Assembly: GCF_030159895.1 (NCBI RefSeq)
Contig: NZ_BSNI01000001.1
Span: 210,485 to 274,484, forward strand
DNA: 64,000 nt
Direction of reading: 5' to 3'
Source of the DNA: Maritalea porphyrae
GTDB taxonomy: Bacteria > Pseudomonadota > Alphaproteobacteria > Rhizobiales > Devosiaceae
A program made the translations under genes and the position numbers. The notes below the pieces were generated by a model, which saw only the letters and a program-made list of their open reading frames with translations, searched no databases and was not told where the DNA came from. Shown here piece after piece: positions 63,651 through 64,000 of this stretch. Positions within the stretch are counted from its first letter, which is position 1. The number at the start of each line of letters is the position of its first letter.

Positions 63651-63919
63651 AAAAGTCCGCCGGGGTCCTCGCACTGAGTGCTCGTCCATCTTGTCTCTCG
63701 CTTGCTCAGTGCAAGTGTTGGGCAGCAATTGGCGGGGGTGTCGGGGAAGCAGCCATAAGGCTGCGACGGCGGCGTCAAAAAGAGCAACCACTTCATAAAG
63801 AAAGCTGGGTCAAATGAAGAGTGGGTCGCCGTTCTTCGCTTGGTTGCAAATTGTCCAGTCTGACGCCGAAGGCAGGCGTAAATCATCGAACGGCATGTTG
63901 AAGCTGTTCTGGAAGTCTT

Positions 63920-64000
63920 TTCGCTCACGGGGCGCAACACAAATCTCATGACGGACTAAAGCCGTCCTATTCGATTTGTTGCCCCTGCGCGGCGCGGCCA
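63920..64000. repeat. Structured repeat, copy B (reaches window end)
   Basis: It begins TTCGCTCACGG and runs into CTGCGCGG at the window edge. The outer arms are GGGGC and AAATC against GATTT and GCCCC (with bulges). The inner perfect hairpin is GACGG/CCGTC at 63950-63966. TCATGACGG and CCTAT are shared with copy A. It may continue beyond the window. Confidence 0.6.

Larger units (their letters stand above)
63423..64000. other. Hairpin-dense, apparently non-coding region
   Basis: 578 bases to the window end with no convincing gene; open frames on both strands lack motifs and ribosome sites. Besides the two related elements listed separately, perfect hairpins occur at 63645-63660 (GGCGGA/TCCGCC), 63671-63712 (GCACTGAG/CTCAGTGC) and 63749-63764 (GCAGCC/GGCTGC). 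The density of dyads is far above anything else in the window and suggests repeat elements or a structured RNA. Confidence 0.6.

Noticed and set aside
63419..63949. 176-residue minus-strand frame (and a 107-residue plus-strand frame at 63494-63817)
   Set aside because: They run through the hairpins and both structured repeats, have no ribosome site, and their residue composition and lack of motifs do not look like protein.

Overview
The window looks like a chromosomal segment of an alphaproteobacterium, probably marine and near the Hyphomicrobiales/Rhodobacterales. The evidence is a class I lysyl-tRNA synthetase, TRAP and HAAT (branched-chain-type ABC) transporters, many overlapping ATGA/TGATG gene junctions and mid-range base composition. 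The genus cannot be named from sequence reading alone. Functions below are read from motifs and family resemblance, without database searches.

Layout. 1-3260: a minus-strand stress-type operon (GST, DUF899, DUF2182, SnoaL-like) divergent from an HxlR regulator, with a palindrome between them. 3260-9770: an AT-rich accessory island with an HTH protein, an 8-bp tandem repeat, a protein resembling rolling-circle replication initiators, and a two-gene SIR2-HerA (Nezha-type) anti-phage module. It lies on the 3' side of a tRNA-Met gene. 10-17 kb: housekeeping genes (OmpA-like lipoprotein, pyrD, DUF952, S24 repressor, lysK, TerB, sterol-desaturase-like hydroxylase, solute-binding protein). 17-25 kb: a processive glycosyltransferase, a GntR regulator, a CrtA-like protein, a hydrolase, a P1 peptidase, DUF3422 and ilvA. 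25-31.6 kb: a DctB/DctD two-component system and a DctPQM TRAP transporter. 31.6-37.9 kb: a LuxR regulator, an autotransporter, a cupin, a flavin monooxygenase and an AraC regulator.

37.9-54.0 kb is the metabolic centre: two divergent operons that together appear to encode complete breakdown of tryptophan through kynurenine and anthranilate to 2-aminobenzoyl-CoA, then dearomatisation and beta-oxidation-like steps. The plus operon is 2-aminobenzoyl-CoA monooxygenase/reductase, SDR, MarR, enoyl-CoA hydratase, acyl-CoA dehydrogenase, 2-aminobenzoate-CoA ligase, kynureninase, tryptophan 2,3-dioxygenase and a stand-alone Lrp-type ligand domain. The minus strand carries an alpha/beta-hydrolase-type kynurenine formamidase, a HAAT ABC transporter, a thioesterase and a RidA protein. 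A 26-bp imperfect palindrome in the divergent promoter is a good candidate for the MarR operator.

54-64 kb: a FIST sensor with a GGDEF-EAL protein, two small unknown genes, a GNAT, tRNA-Gly(CCC), glutaryl-CoA dehydrogenase with a CaiB/BaiF CoA-transferase and a ThDP enzyme, and finally a hairpin-dense, apparently non-coding stretch holding two diverged copies of a roughly 90-bp structured repeat.
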